Below, piece by piece: positions 47,901-59,627 of a stretch of 64,000 bases of DNA. The position numbers and the translations under genes are program-made. The stretch's first letter is position 1, and each line of letters opens with the position of its first letter. The DNA comes from Holacanthus passer (Eukaryota; Chordata; Actinopteri; Pomacanthidae): assembly GCA_025331565.1 (NCBI GenBank), contig JAFREQ010000011.1, positions 10,498,001 to 10,562,000 on the forward strand, written 5' to 3'. The notes beneath the pieces were generated by a model that was not told the origin of the DNA, did not search any database, and saw only the letters and a list, made by a program, of their open reading frames with translations.

Positions 47901-50395
47901 AAAGCGGCCTCAAAACCTTGAAATAAAAATGTAGTGTTCGTGACAGGTGCACTACCTTTTCACAAAAACACCAAAATGCAGTCCATCAACTTTGATAGAA
48001 GCAAGAATTACAGGTATGAACACTACACCACAGGCAGCTATGGTTCAGGAGTTCTATGATTGAGGCCATTAACTACACTTGTAAAAATGCTGATTATTCA
48101 TGTCTGTAATCTCAATTTACTCACTATTTGCTCACTACGCGGTGAACTATTGATTGTAATAGGAGTAGTGAATGAGTGAGTAATGTCCTCCTGCTCCCTT
48201 TGAAAGCAGCCTAGTTGAAATGGTGTCGTATCAGTGCACTGCTCCTGTACATGAACTGTACCACACACTGAACACAGCAAAATGGATGGCACACTCATTA
48301 CATTGTCCTTGCTCTGCCTTGTTCTCCTCCAGGCTTTTAACCCATCAGTCCTACCAAACTTTACTTCTACGCCGTTAAAGCCGAAAAATAATGCTGCACT
48401 ACTTTCCCTCAGTACATTTAATTTACACTCATTACTCTCCTATTTCTTATAGGATATGCTGCACCAATCTCCATTTTTGTCTTCAGTCTATTTTTTCCAG
48501 CTCTAATCCTCCACAATCTCCTTCTGAATCCTTCAATCAGATAAAAAAAAAAAATTCTGTTACTGGTCAGATTCTCTATGACAATGAAACATTTTCAAAC
48601 ACCCCTCCGGCAGACTGCAGCCTAACAGACGGACTCTAGATTAGTCAGCCTGGTATTTAGCATGCTGGAGTGTGAGTGTGCTTCGCTGGAGAGGCAAGAA
48701 CTGATGAAAAAACAAGAAGGAAGAGAGAATTAAGAAAAGAGACAGAAGGGTGTGGGCTGGTCTGGAGGGAGGATGCTTTTACAGTCTAACCCTCGGCTAA
48801 CAGACGCTCTGAAATCCTCCTCGCGTGCTCTGTGCTCTTTCACCTCTACTCTACTGCTCTGTTTTCCTTTATCCTCGTCAGCGTCAGGTTTTCCCCTCCA
48901 GATCAGCATCCCCCCCGTTCTCCTCACAGCCTCCTCACACATAGCCAGGCAGTGACATCACTCTGCCTTTACAGAGGGGGGGTCCTCACTGAGGGGCTCC
49001 CCAGCTGCAGGGCTGCACTGTTGTCTGTCTCTCTCGCTTTCTCACACACACACACACACACACACGGTTCTTCTTTAATTGGTCCCTTTGAAACGGGCCT
49101 GTGACTGAGCTTAAAAACAGGCTGGCTTGACAAGTGAAGCTAATGTAGGCTAATTTGAGCACAGCAAAGGTATCAGAGGAAACTATGTACAACCCCAAAT
49201 CCATAAAAGTCGGGTCGCTGAGTAAAGCATAAATAAAACAGAATGTGATCATTTGCTAATCCTTTTTGACTTATACTCAACTGAAAGCAGTAAAGGACAA
49301 TATATTTAATGTTTGACCTCATCAACTTCATTGATTTTTGTAAATATCTGCTTATTCTGAATTTGATGGCAGCAACATGTTTCAAACAAGTTGGGACAGG
49401 AGCAACAAAAGACTGTGAAAGTTGTGGACTGATCCAAAAACACCTGTTTGGAGTCCACAGGTAAACAGGTTCATTGGTAACAGGTGATAGTATCATGATT
49501 GGATATGAAAGGTTCATCCTGGAAAGACTCAGTCGTTCACAAGCAAGGATGGAGAGAGGTTCACCACTTTGTGAAACACAAGATTGTATAAAGGAGATTA
49601 CTGCATGAGGAACACTTTGTAAATCTATTGTCAGTAAACACAGTTTGGTTGTGAATGATTGAGTCCCAACTTTTTAGGAATTGGGGTTGTATACGCTCAG
49701 TGATTGGTACATCAGAGGTGCTTTAACGAACATGAAGCTGAATGTAGTTTCTCCCATGACATTGGAGGGTTTTTATTGGATTCCTGACCTGATCTGTAGC
49801 GGTCATCCCTGGTTCCTCCACCACGATGTGTTCTGCGGGAGCGACGTTCTCTGTAACGTGACGAGCTGGAGGGAGGAGGGGCGTGGCTGGAGGAGGAACT
49901 GGGAGCGGGAGGCTGTGCGTCATTCTGACGAGGCGGCTCCACTGTCAAGTACATAAACAACAAACGTTGTAATTAAAAAAACACAGGAGAATCTGTCTAT
50001 TGTCTGGCTTCTCTGATAGTGTAATCTCAGTCGCTGCGTTAATGGGAATTCCAGGTAGTATCAACAGCAATTTCTGTCAACACCAACTTAACTTCTGCCT
50101 CTTAGCAGCAAAACAATGTAAATTAGAGAGCTGCGGAATTCCCCAATGGCTTTACCCTCATTTCAGGACCCAGAAATTTAATTAAAATCAGAGTTGTACC
50201 AGATAAAAATTTCTCAAGTTTAAGCATGACATTGTATTTTTGTTTGTTTGCAAGTAGAGAGGAAAACAACAACAAGATACACAGTTATGTCTGCGCTGGG
50301 AAAAAAAGGCCATGGGTTTTTACCTGGAGTGTGGATGATGTATGGAGCCAGGAGTTTGGTCTTTTTCTTTTCGTAGCCCTTCTGTGTTATGTCAC
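29429..50395 (-). CDS. dip2b: Disco-interacting protein 2 homolog B, exons 2 to 38 (lacks exon 1)
   Basis: Thirty-seven exons read in phase from 50395 to the stop at 29429, giving about 1580 residues; human DIP2B has 1576 in all. Exons: 50324-50395, 49789-49941, 45713-45838, 45310-45621, 44961-45107, 44195-44314, 43408-43605, 43098-43189, 42469-42579, 42252-42375, 41871-41980, 41667-41769, 41505-41569, 40632-40725, 40430-40549, 40234-40348, 39737-39876, 38977-39113, 38781-38861, 38492-38619, 38098-38212, 37688-37889, 36687-36799, 35837-35917, 35586-35709, 35339-35460, 34794-34905, 33693-33802, 32029-32159, 31746-31914, 31396-31566, 31231-31292, 30745-30802, 30565-30639, 30274-30448, 29927-30050, 29429-29681. 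Domains are a DMAP1-binding N terminus and two adenylate-forming (AMP-binding-like) domains; the C terminus is LDPIYVAYNM. The mouse/human gene affects neurite growth; biochemical activity in vertebrates is unsettled. The segment SWINRTVQGSSTSSSASS and linkage to atf1 favour DIP2B over DIP2A or DIP2C. The human exon 1 with its CGG repeat has no counterpart here. Confidence 0.95.
31619..31705. mobile_element. 87-bp hAT-type micro-element with 8-bp target duplication
   Basis: The element starts CAGTGGTGG and ends CCACCACTG, and is flanked on both sides by the identical octamer CTGTCATT (31611-31618 and 31706-31713). Eight-base duplications and CAG-type termini are the hallmarks of hAT transposons. 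Only the two end segments are kept. It lies in a dip2b intron, 40 bases from the downstream-strand exon edge at 31746. Confidence 0.85.
36687..37889 (-). other. dip2b: dip2b exons 23-24: region joining the two adenylate-forming domains
   Basis: Exon 23 (37688-37889) encodes ALVPANTLPKTPLGGIHISD and CPHTCVTNLPKPRQKQP. Exon 24 encodes PASVMVGNLVAGKRIAQAAG. Exon 24 has two acceptors nine bases apart (first exon base 36799 or 36790), both in frame. Confidence 0.85.
38098..43605 (-). other. dip2b: dip2b exons 8-22: first adenylate-forming domain
   Basis: Residues about 310-888 of the visible protein. Landmarks are SNWPPAL, TGKPLYTLTYG, KPGDRVALVYPNSDP, YKASKEGTVVGVAVS (the degenerate phosphate-binding-loop position), DGPPQLCKTDEIGEI, RSGLLGFVG and SGRRHNADDL. 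The loop at the A3 motif is not the usual STG-rich form, as in other DIP2 proteins, so catalysis by this half is uncertain. Confidence 0.9.
43662..43760. repeat. Direct repeat in an AT-rich dip2b intron
   Basis: Two copies of about 33 bases, TTATAGATCAATTATAAGCC (43662 onward) and TTATAGATCAATTATTTAAG (43727 onward), each followed by CCATTCATAAAA. The AT-rich intron up to about 44050 is full of TTATAA-type inverted motifs and may be a MITE-like element. Confidence 0.65.
44195..45838 (-). other. dip2b: dip2b exons 4-7: linker with proline/glutamine-rich insertion
   Basis: Exon 4 encodes the conserved DIHTEAVQAALAKHKEEKMA. Exon 5 (45310-45621) carries SSSGSEDE, SWINRTVQGSSTSSSASS and then a run of QP and YQP repeats (about 45356-45447) that I do not recall in mammalian DIP2B. 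Exons 6 and 7 lead into VSSRVSTKIQQLLNTLKRPK, a conserved block before the first adenylate-forming domain. Confidence 0.85.
47455..47620. mobile_element. Dispersed repeat family R1, copy 1
   Basis: The sequence around 47490-47600 (CTAGCAGCGTGGCTCT, then GTCAGTCGGTCCA, then ATTGCCATGAAATTCTG and GCATTCATGGTTCCC) parallels the same ordered blocks at 60845-61100. This type of sequence is widespread in percomorph genomes. Class unknown. Confidence 0.6.
49042..49065. repeat. (CA)12 microsatellite
   Basis: A pure CA run in dip2b intron 3. Confidence 0.9.
49188..49691. mobile_element. Nonautonomous Tc1-like transposon derivative
   Basis: The ends are inverted: TACAACCCCAAATCC at the left and GGAATTGGGGTTGTA at the right, with TA at both termini. 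The body matches a familiar teleost Tc1/mariner-type element, including GTTGGGACAGGAGCAACAAAA and the start region of the transposase frame near 49550-49575 (ATGGAGAGAGGTTCACCAC). Most of the transposase has been deleted, leaving about 504 bases. It ends 97 bases from dip2b exon 3. Confidence 0.75.
49789..50395 (-). other. dip2b: dip2b exons 2-3: DMAP1-binding domain part
   Basis: Exon 2 (50324-50395) reads GDITQKGYEKKKTKLLAPYI, the most conserved part of the DMAP1-binding domain. Exon 3 (49789-49941) is proline-, serine- and arginine-rich and ends GGTRDDRYRS. Both splice junctions are phase 1. Exon 2 was too short to stand out as an open frame and was found by its sequence. Confidence 0.9.
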
Positions 50396-50764
50396 CTGCA
50401 AAGGATCACAGAGAAAAGTGTGACTTCACTCGCAGACTAGGCAAAGTCAAATCAACTTAGACAGGATTAGAATAAACATTGGTTCATTCATATTGTAAAC
50501 AGTAGTGACATTCAACATTTTAGTGGCAGTCTTTTTCCATTCTGCATTGCATAACAGATATTTGAATTCATGTATTCTTGATAAACCATGTAATTTTAGG
50601 AGTAACTAGAGTTACAGATTCGCTGTTGTACGTCTGCATCAACCAGTCAGGTTGCAGTTTACATCCATGTCTGTCCAGACTCATATATGTAGTGATGGAA
50701 TTTAATACAACATATTAAGTATATTTTTTCTGTCAAACGGAAGAGAAACATGCTGTCTTCACTT

Positions 50765-50880
50765 AGAGTCTATTTTTACAGACGAGTACAGAGGACTGAT
50801 GGAGAGCTTCATCACATGGTGCAACGACAATCACCTGAAGCTCAATATCAGCAAAACCAGTGAGTTTGTTGTGACTACAA
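50765..50880 (+). mobile_element. Fragment of a LINE reverse transcriptase frame
   Basis: The plus strand reads EYRGLMESFITWCNDNHLKL followed by NISKTSEFVV, which matches the thumb-side region of RTE/Rex1/L2-like fish LINE reverse transcriptases (WC-N-L-LN--KT-E). Only about 35 codons remain. Confidence 0.65.
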
Positions 50881-50984
50881 TGCTTCAAATATAGATGTTG
50901 TTGCAAAGAAGCTACGAATTGTAAAACGTGGATGCTTCACACATGTCTTCAATCTGGGAGCACTGAAGATCTTTACAATCAGCA

Positions 50985-51383
50985 CAGTTGCATGATGGAC
51001 ATCCAAGATTAGTGTCACCAATTCAGTATCTGACCAAATGTGAAATATGGTCATCATCTGCTCTTCTGTTCCTGAGTTACTACACACACTATGATGTCAC
51101 AGTGAAGTTGAACTTTGACCTTTTGGATACAAATGTCACCACTTCATCGTTTTCTCCTATTAGACATTTGTGTCAAATTTAAAAAAAACCTGTATGAATC
51201 CTTGAGTTATGGCCAAAAACATGTTTAGTGAGGTCACAGTGACCTTTGACCACCAAAATCTAATCAGTTCATCCTTGAGTTCAACTGGACATTTGTGCCA
51301 GATGTAATGAAATTCACTCCAGGAATTCACGAGAGAACCCCCAAAAAATAATACCTCTGGCTGTCACCAGCGTGGAGGCATAA
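50985..51383. mobile_element. Common percomorph dispersed repeat
   Basis: It contains GAGTTATGGCCAAAAACATG, TCACAGTGACCTTTGACCAC and CCAAAATCTAATCAGTTCAT in order, ending GTGGAGGCATAAAAAA. This sequence family is frequent in fish genomes; its class is not certain. It lies just after the LINE fragment and may be part of the same insertion. Confidence 0.6.
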
Positions 51384-53593
51384 AAAATACCCATTCAGAA
51401 AAACGAACCCTCATAGTTTGATTATAGACTGAACACTTCTGAACTGATCTACATTCTCTGATGTGTCTGAATGTGTGATCACCACCTGTTCAAATGCATG
51501 AATGGAGATAAGAGCATCAGAGACCAGAGACAGGTAGAAAAAAAAAACAACAACAACAAAACTTAGTAAAGGAGAAGATGGAAGCACAGATGGATGCACA
51601 CAGCGTTGCAGTAATCTCCAGGGATGACTGAGGGCGTCAAAGATGTGGCTCACTTCCAGCCTCAAGTACAACACGAAGGCAAAAACAAAACAAGACTAAA
51701 TTTGGAAACGTACGGAAGCGTGGGCAAGAGATGGGATGATTCACCGAGAGAAAACAGAGAGGCATGAAAGCTGAGGGGAGAAAAGGTGGGAGACGCACGG
51801 AGATAAAACAGGAACATTGAGAGTACAGAGGAGGGAGATAAGGAGAGGGACAGATGACAGCGGTGAGTGACGGTGCATCCAGAGGAATCTGGAGTCACAA
51901 GTGGTGGCAAAATGCCTCTTGGACACCTCCTCCGATTCCCCCCTGCTGACGGCCCATCTGCATCTTCCTCCACCCCACCAGACACAACACAGGCTGACTG
52001 AGCTCTCTGCTGGCCCTGAAGCGAAGCAGCCACTCTGCCAAAGTCCTCTGTGGGCAAAGCTGTCAGATTTTCAGACACGTACAAAAAAATTCCATCTGGA
52101 GAGAGTGCGCTCACTTTTTTAGTGACTGTGCTGAGCAGTGATGATTCATTCAGTATGTCCTCCAATGGCTGCCCTGGCTGCTCTCAAACCTCATCTTCAT
52201 CACGAACACTGTCTCACTGTTTTTAATCATACAGTGACTTACAGCGTGTATAAGAATGAGAGAGTCAAAACAGAGGACTGAAGAAGTCTGCCACTGTCTG
52301 TGTAATAACCCCATTGGCCGGTCTGACGGGTGATCCCATCCTGTGAACGGCAGCGACTCCTCGGCTGTCGTACCGTCTCCTCGAGATCCGACAGTTAATC
52401 CCCGATTAAAAATTAGGCTGCTGAGACACACAGTGATGAAAGGTTGAAGCTGTCTGCCGCTGATGTCGCCTCTTCCCAGTTACACCACGGAGGACAATAG
52501 AGATTAGATGAGGATTTTTGGCTTATTGATACAGGTGAAGAACTGCCAGGCACACAACTACATACAGCACAGACCTGGAGCTGGGCGATGTGGCCAACAT
52601 TTCCATGTTCTGTTCTCTATTTGCTGAGATCTGCCAACATGACAACATCACTACATTAAAGTCTGATAAGGTCAGACCGATCAGACAATTTGTGATCAAT
52701 CCGACAATTCAGACAAGAATTGAGGGGTCCTTAAAATGATAAGAAACATCTACAATATCATGACAACTGGACAAAACAGAGAGGATCATGTGACACTACT
52801 AAAAGCTCCAGAACAGCTACTAATGGGCTGTTTGGCGAGGTCGTTGGTCAAGGTCAAGAATGAAACTAACACTTTAGCCAGATTATCTCAACCACTTTAT
52901 TTGGAGATAAAGCCTTAACTGAACAAGCAGGATATTTCTGTAATCATATCTCACTGTACAAAAACAGCAAGTACAACATATAGTAACTTTGAATATTTCA
53001 GTCTGTGAACTGTGATGGACGTTTACAGGAGCCAGTTTGGGTTATAATTTTACTCTTACTCTATTGTACCTCTTTTTTAACAACATTGTGCTTCCCAAGT
53101 TAGAATAAACCAGAATGATCCTTAATTAAGTTCAGTATATCACCAGATGGCAAACACATGCTTTCAAAATAATCAATCTGTGTCCAATGCAATGAACTGA
53201 ACTGTGTTACACCACCACCCAAGTCAAACAAAAATCAAACCCTACATTTAAATGCTGATTGATCATCTAAGCTTTAAATATAACATCTTTCTTCCATCAG
53301 GTCTTCAGTAACAACAAGCATTTCACACATTTGCACATCTACTCAGTTAAACCACCACACTGCCGACACACTACAGACGAGCTGACAGAAGAGAGAGTGC
53401 TCATGTTTAGAGGGTATTTTGCCTGAGAGCCCACTCCAACACAATATCCACTGGAGGACGGCTGGGCCTCTTTTTCTCTGAAGAAAAATGGAAGAAAAGC
53501 AAACACTTCCATAAGTAATGCATGAACAGTACAGTTGGCCTCGCTCAGTCACATGATTTATTTTTAGCTCATGTGAACAGGCAGTTTCTCTGC

Positions 53594-53653
53594 AGAGACA
53601 GAGAGAGAGAGAGAGAGAGGGAGAGGGAGAGAGACAGAGAGAGAGGGAGAGAC

Positions 53654-53701
<48 letters not shown>

Positions 53702-53719
53702 CAGGGAGAGAGAGAGAGA
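53594..53719. repeat. GA-rich simple repeat
   Basis: About 125 bases of (GA)n broken by GG and CA, giving spurious RE-repeat frames on one strand and S/L-repeat frames on the other. Confidence 0.9.
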
Positions 53720-56700
53720 TGGAGTCAGCGATGGGGGAGGGGGCTGGCGTGGCATTAAATGAAAAAAGTAATCACTCTTCCATCTGGATGATATGAAATT
53801 CATCTGTTTTTTTATGGTTGCATCATTGGAGCCAGGCTCCAGCAGTGGGAGCCGAAGAGTTAAAACTCTGTGGAGGGGTGCATCCCATCAGTGAACAATA
53901 TGTGCACAGAGCTGCATGATATCAGACAGGAAGTGAAAACGTGGCAAAATTGGCAAACTGGTACATGAGAAAAATCAGAGGAGCCAATATCGGATCTGTT
54001 TTTTTTGTTGTTGTTCATTTGTTTTCAGTGTATTTTGAGCAGCCTGAGATGCCTCTTCACAAATAAACTTGCTGTTGATGAGAATCTGCTCCTCTCCGCT
54101 CACTATTTAAACTCAGTTGAGGGGCTCTGCTTAAGAGGCAAAGCACAGCTCCACTGAGGTGATGAGGGCCTCACTCGTTAACCCACTTTCCCACAGTGAC
54201 CCAGTCATGTCTGTCCTAATGGTGCAGGTCGCGATCAAACCCACGGCTGTAACAGTGGAGCTCTCTCCTCTTTCATCTCTCTTTGACGGTTGCATCGGTG
54301 AAGAAGGCCGGTGCATTCACCTCAGAGCATATATGTTTTATTTTTCCACAATCTGGAGAGAGGAACATCAAAGCCGTGCCTTCTCTCAGCACCCGTACTC
54401 TCTCACACCGGCGAGCCTCGGATTATTTGAATTGCAGCGAGACTGCTCTCTCCTTCTACCCCACAGGCACTCCGTCTGAATAGTAATTAGCTACCGACCT
54501 CTATTCTCTCTCCCTGCTTTTTTCCTCTCCCACATCGCATCTCGCTCAGTTGAGAACAGTTTAAAAACACATGTAAACACCTGCTTACCAAAAATGATCT
54601 AAACACGTTCAAATATTATGGCGACTCCCAGCTGTTATCTTACTGAGAACAGATGATTTCAACATTGTATTATACTATAATAACACCACATTTGGCTCCA
54701 AGTTGGATCTTCAAAATGTGACACATCAATCCAGTTTAAATCTAGACTTTGATTATGTGACTACTGAAACAACAAGGCCCAGAATAAAGAACGACATATG
54801 GCCGCCCTCTGTTTGGGACTGTGCCATCGCTGCATTTGTTGACATGAGTTCAAGTGTGGTATTTTCATGGAGGTTGTTGTTCATTTGCTAAACAAACCAT
54901 CCTGAGGTCTAAAGAGGTGGCAAATTTTGATCTGTAGAACAAACGCCCTACTGAAACCTCCCCAGCTGCCTCCTCTATACCAGCAGGACAAGCCTCCGAC
55001 TCAGCCAAGAGATCACCCACACACACACACCACGCACACCGGCCTACAGGACACACACTCCTCCTGTATATGTTACCAACAGCTTGATGTGATTCATTGT
55101 TGAACTTAGACAACATAATCCTGTATAAGTTAGGGAGATGCATAACATCGCTGGGTCTCTCGCACACATGGGCCTACATGTTTCCTGTCGGGGGGGATGA
55201 CGTCATGCTCTCCAGTATTCAATCTTATATCCTCTGACGGGGTTTTCCTGCAGATCTGACAAAACAAATCCAGCTATATTTTGTGATGTGGTAAAGAAGA
55301 GAGTTTTTACCACCACATGACAAACTGTGCTTGAAATAAATGTCACTGAGCAGCATACAGTCAAAGCGAAAAGTGGTTTGACAACTAAACTGAAGAGTCA
55401 CAACTAATCATCTACATATGTGGCACGACTAGTGTCTATGCATGTGCATACTTGCTGTCTGTGAACGACCAAAAATGTCAGTGGAGGAGCCAACGATCAG
55501 CGTGCATGTCGACACAGGACCGCAAGTGTGTCAATAAGACACGTGCAGGTATTTGTGTGACTGACATTTAGGGTGGTGGTGCTACTTCAATGTAAATGAC
55601 TGACCATGATCAAAACTTATAAAATCCCTAGCAACCATGTTTTGCTCTTATTTCCCTTTAGGTAGCTTTTAAAGTTAGAAAAATATATATCTTATTTCAC
55701 AATGTCTGACAAGATTATACATCTGTTCTTCATTCAAACTATAATATTTAAGCTGAGTGAAACATTCAATCCCAAGACTCTTTCTCAAAGTTCAGCCTGA
55801 TTTTCTTTGGTATATTTGAATTCACCACAAAGAGTCTCAATCATTTTTTATTACAGTTTTTCTCAATTGCTTAAGCACATTTTCTTAAACACTGTTGACA
55901 AGAAAATTATTTTATTCTCTTTATGTTATTGAGATTTACGTAGTGTAACCCAATAATAAAGTCAAATACCCTCTTCAGTGAATAGACTCATGTTGTACAA
56001 GTTTCTTGGATTCATCATTCACCTTTTTGTTATGTCCCCTATTCTCAGTAAGTTCTGTAAATAGGAGAGTGAAAGAACAGAAAAAAACGAATGTCTACTC
56101 ATAAAACACACTGCATTCTTTCAGCATGCACATAGGAGAAGGAGACGCTATACGTGTACATAGGTATGATGGCTCAGACAATAAAACTGGTAGTACAGGC
56201 ATTAGTGAGTGAATGAAGAGCTTTACAAAAGCCTAAAGCCCTAACACAAAGACACACACACACAAACACACAGTTTCTCGGCAGGTCTCAAGTGATTCTC
56301 TCCCTGTGGAAACACAGCAGGGTGTGGCCAACTCAGGTAACACAGTGAATCACGTTTCACTCCGCACACTCTTTAAACTCAGCTCCGACAGGGAGTGACG
56401 ACACCACACACACAATCTCACACACAAACACACACGCAGGCCCTTGAGGGCCGGTAGACGTAATAACAGGGGTTACAAAACAGAGGAGCAAAGGAGTGCA
56501 GCGAGCTAACTGGAAAGACGTGAGTCAGCCAGTAGCTGCCTTCCACCTCCTGCTTCGTTCTCTCTCTCGCAGAATGAAAGAGGAAGGTGTGGCCGACACA
56601 CCTGACACACTCCACTTCACACACACTCCAACACTTGTGGTTGTTGTAACATGCCACATGACACCAACGAAAGCATATCCTCCTGTGGGGTTTACACACA

Positions 56701-57206
56701 GGTATGAGACTCAGTGAGCAGGCCGTGACAATATGACGATGATGTAATCTAAGTAAGATCTAAACCCAGAGGATCATTCTGTATATATTTTCGTTTTTGC
56801 CTGGTGACGGTTCTACGTGTGGGAAAGAGCTGTAAACTGCTGCCTGTAATGTTCAAGAGACTTTTATTGTTTGTCACTGTCACTAAAGGTGATCTGGTGA
56901 ATAGGTGCTGCAGTCAAGTGAATTTGAACAGCTCACTTCCACGTACTTCCACCAACAATTGCAATGGTTCCTGACCCAACCCAACCTCTCTAGAAAGATG
57001 AGAGAAGCTTTTTCAAAAACCTCCACAGCACATCAGGGAAAAAATAGAAGAAGCATCAAGAGAGGAAAATTAAAGAGGAGATCCCTGCTCCTCCTCAACA
57101 GAAAGGTTTGACAGTTAGTAGAAAAACAAAATACGAAACCTGGATTATGATCCAACAGTAGGGTTTACAATACACTAGGTACAACAGTAATGCAGTAAAT
57201 TTAATA

Positions 57207-57285
57207 AAGGAAGTCCAATAAAATAGGTCCAGGAAATTGGTCCAGTGAAATAATTCCCATGAAATAGGTCCAACAGAGAAATCGG
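57207..57285. repeat. Imperfect 13-15 bp tandem repeat
   Basis: Units of the form GAAATAGGTCCA recur four to five times with changes (AAAATAGGTCCA, GAAATTGGTCCA, GAAATAATTCCCA, GAAATAGGTCCA). Confidence 0.65.
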
Positions 57286-58315
57286 TATTAATATCAGTTC
57301 TTGTCAGGTAGGTACGGTGGTTTAGGGTTAGGGTCTGTGGACGGGACACCATGGAGGATGTGTGTTGTGGCAGATGAGGTCAGGAGGGCAGGTCCTTTTA
57401 CACAGGACCTGAAAGCCCATCTGAGCCTGCACCTCCTTCCCAGATGAGACAGTCTAGTCCCATGATGGACAACAGGAAAATAATGGACCACATTTTAGAG
57501 AACTTCTATTTATTTCCAAAATGAAAATTACATCAAAGTTAATGCCTGACTTCCACTATTTACATCCTTCAGAGGATATTATTAAAAACAAATGAATGAG
57601 CTAGGATACCTGGAAAATACAACATGGTCACATATCTCCGACTTTAAGGGTCGATGAGGATCGTCTGGACACCTTGACCTGCATGCTATGGATTATGGGA
57701 TACTGAGGGCAGGCTTTGACCAGACTTTGGAATAGCAAAGCTTGCCAACAAGTTATGACTGGGTGGCAGAAACCTCATGTTTCCTCTGTAATGGTTTTAA
57801 GAGCTTAGCAGGCCATTCGATTGTGTTACTGCATGTGTGGCTCCAACATATGGCTGCTCTAATCTGGAAAGGCTTTATGGAAAATTCACAAAATAAAAGA
57901 GTGTGTGTGTGTGGGGGTTGGGGGCATCACATGGGCTGTGTCTATAGAAATCTGGCCCATGTGGTGCTGCATGAGATGTAAGACCATGGTGATGATACAG
58001 GCCATGAGGGCAGCTGCTGTCACATGAAATGCATTAGGAGGAAACCAGACATAAAATGCATTTACAGAAGCAAGCTGCTCGTCATTTGTTCATTTTAGTG
58101 TTGAACCCCAGAGAGAAATCCTCAAATTGGAGAAGACTGAACAAGAGAATGTTTCACATCTTTACTTGATAAGATTTATCAAAATAGTTGGTGGTAATTT
58201 TTTGTCAATCAACTAATCATCATAGCCATCAGAGCTTTTCACTATTTGTTTTTAAACATTTCCTTGATAGGAATTTTTGAGCTATAACGCACAATTACAA
58301 CAATCATTACTTGCA

Positions 58316-58617
58316 TCCTGGGCAGCACAGTGGTGACACGATTAGCACTGTCGCCTCGCAGCAAGTAGATTCTGGGTTTGCATGTTCTCTCCCATGTTCT
58401 CTGCATGGGTTTCCTCTGGCTTCCTCCCACAGTAATTGGTGACTCTAAATTGCTTGTAGGTGTGAATGTGAGCATGAATGGTTGTTTGTCTGTATGTATG
58501 CCATGTGTGATGAACTGTCCAGGGAGTACCGCGCCTTTCGCCCGACGCCAGCTGGGATCAGCAACAGTCCCCCGCGACTCTCCAAAGGATAAGCAGTAAT
58601 GGATGATGGATGGATGG
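58316..58617 (+). mobile_element. SINE-like retroposon with 10-bp target duplication
   Basis: The body starts with GGGCAGCACAGTGGTGACAC and AGCACTGTCGCCTCGCAGC, a tRNA-like 5' region seen in a very common teleost repeat, and ends in an ATGG tetranucleotide tail. The decamer ATTACTTGCA flanks it perfectly (58306-58315 and 58618-58627). Inserts with a short tail repeat and a variable-length duplication are products of target-primed reverse transcription. Confidence 0.8.
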
Positions 58618-59189
58618 ATTACTTGCAACCCTTGTTTATTCGAAGAACCACAGACTCGCAATCCAAATACCAGAAAAAGTGAGCTTGGTCGGTTGACAGA
58701 AAATAGAAAGTAACTGAAAGCTAGAAAGAACCTGGGATTAAATGGCAGTAAATTCACTGATGTCTGAATCATGTGCTGCAGGCAGCTTCTTCCACTTGGC
58801 ACTTTAAATAATTCAGAGACCGGCACAGTGACCTGACCACTACTTACTCTTCTCTCCCCAACACTGTCATTTCTCTGAGTCGTGTTACTTTTAATTACAA
58901 GCTGCAGAGACTCAGAGAAGAAACAGATCGGAGGACAGTTTCTAATAATCAGACGGTTATTAGAAACTTTAAAGCCACAAGAGGTTGAGAGCCCACCTGC
59001 AGTTCGCCATGGACTTGAAAGTGAGATGGTTGAGCTACCCAGCTGACAGCGTATGTCTGTGTGGAGGTGTGCGCTCGGGTCTCATCTAAATTATTCAGTC
59101 TTTTTTGTACACAAGGCTTCAATGCATCCTGTGTTTATATGTGTGTGGGTCTATGTGCATGGTGAAATTAGATACAAAGGGTGTTATAT

Positions 59190-59209
59190 AAAAAAAAAAA
59201 AAAAAAAAA
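59190..59209. repeat. Poly-A tract
   Basis: An uninterrupted run of about 19 A. It follows no recognisable retroposon body. Confidence 0.8.
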
Positions 59210-59627
59210 TGGCTCTGTTGTTGTGTTTCTGTGTGACATAGGGAGCAGAAGAGTCCTTATTTTCGTGGTGTAAAACCAAGTCTGTGGCCTGGAGCACTGG
59301 CTGGAGTTCAGAGTACAGCTCCTCTGCAACAGTTAATAAGCTTTTAAACAGATAAATCAGCTTCCTTCCTGTCCCTGTCAGAGCTGCGTGTACACACACA
59401 CACACATGCACGAATAACTGCGCACGTAAACACGCCAACACATATGTGCACACATGCAGCCAGTGTTTTCCAGCCCATCAGCCCTGAAGGATAAATGTGG
59501 GGATATTTTATATTTTTCTTATTGTCAACAAAAAGACCAAAACCAGCAATGAACTGATCCAACTAACAAGTCTTAACTGTATATTCAAACATTAGGATGG
59601 AAGCAGGCACTGCAGTTCACATCCCAC

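Larger units (their letters stand above)
45839..49788 (-). other. dip2b intron 3 (4 kb)
   Basis: No exon found. It holds the dispersed repeat at 47455-47620, a CA microsatellite at 49042-49065 and the Tc1-type element at 49188-49691. The rest is unremarkable. Confidence 0.6.

Noticed and set aside
51662..52165. 167-codon minus-strand frame in dip2b intron 1
   Set aside because: No domain or motif, composition is ordinary translated noncoding DNA, and no splice sites link it to dip2b.
53522..53803. Frames with RE or SL repeats
   Set aside because: They are produced by the GA simple repeat read on either strand.
58242..58826. 194-codon minus-strand frame
   Set aside because: It runs through the SINE-like insertion and its flanks; the frame is incidental.
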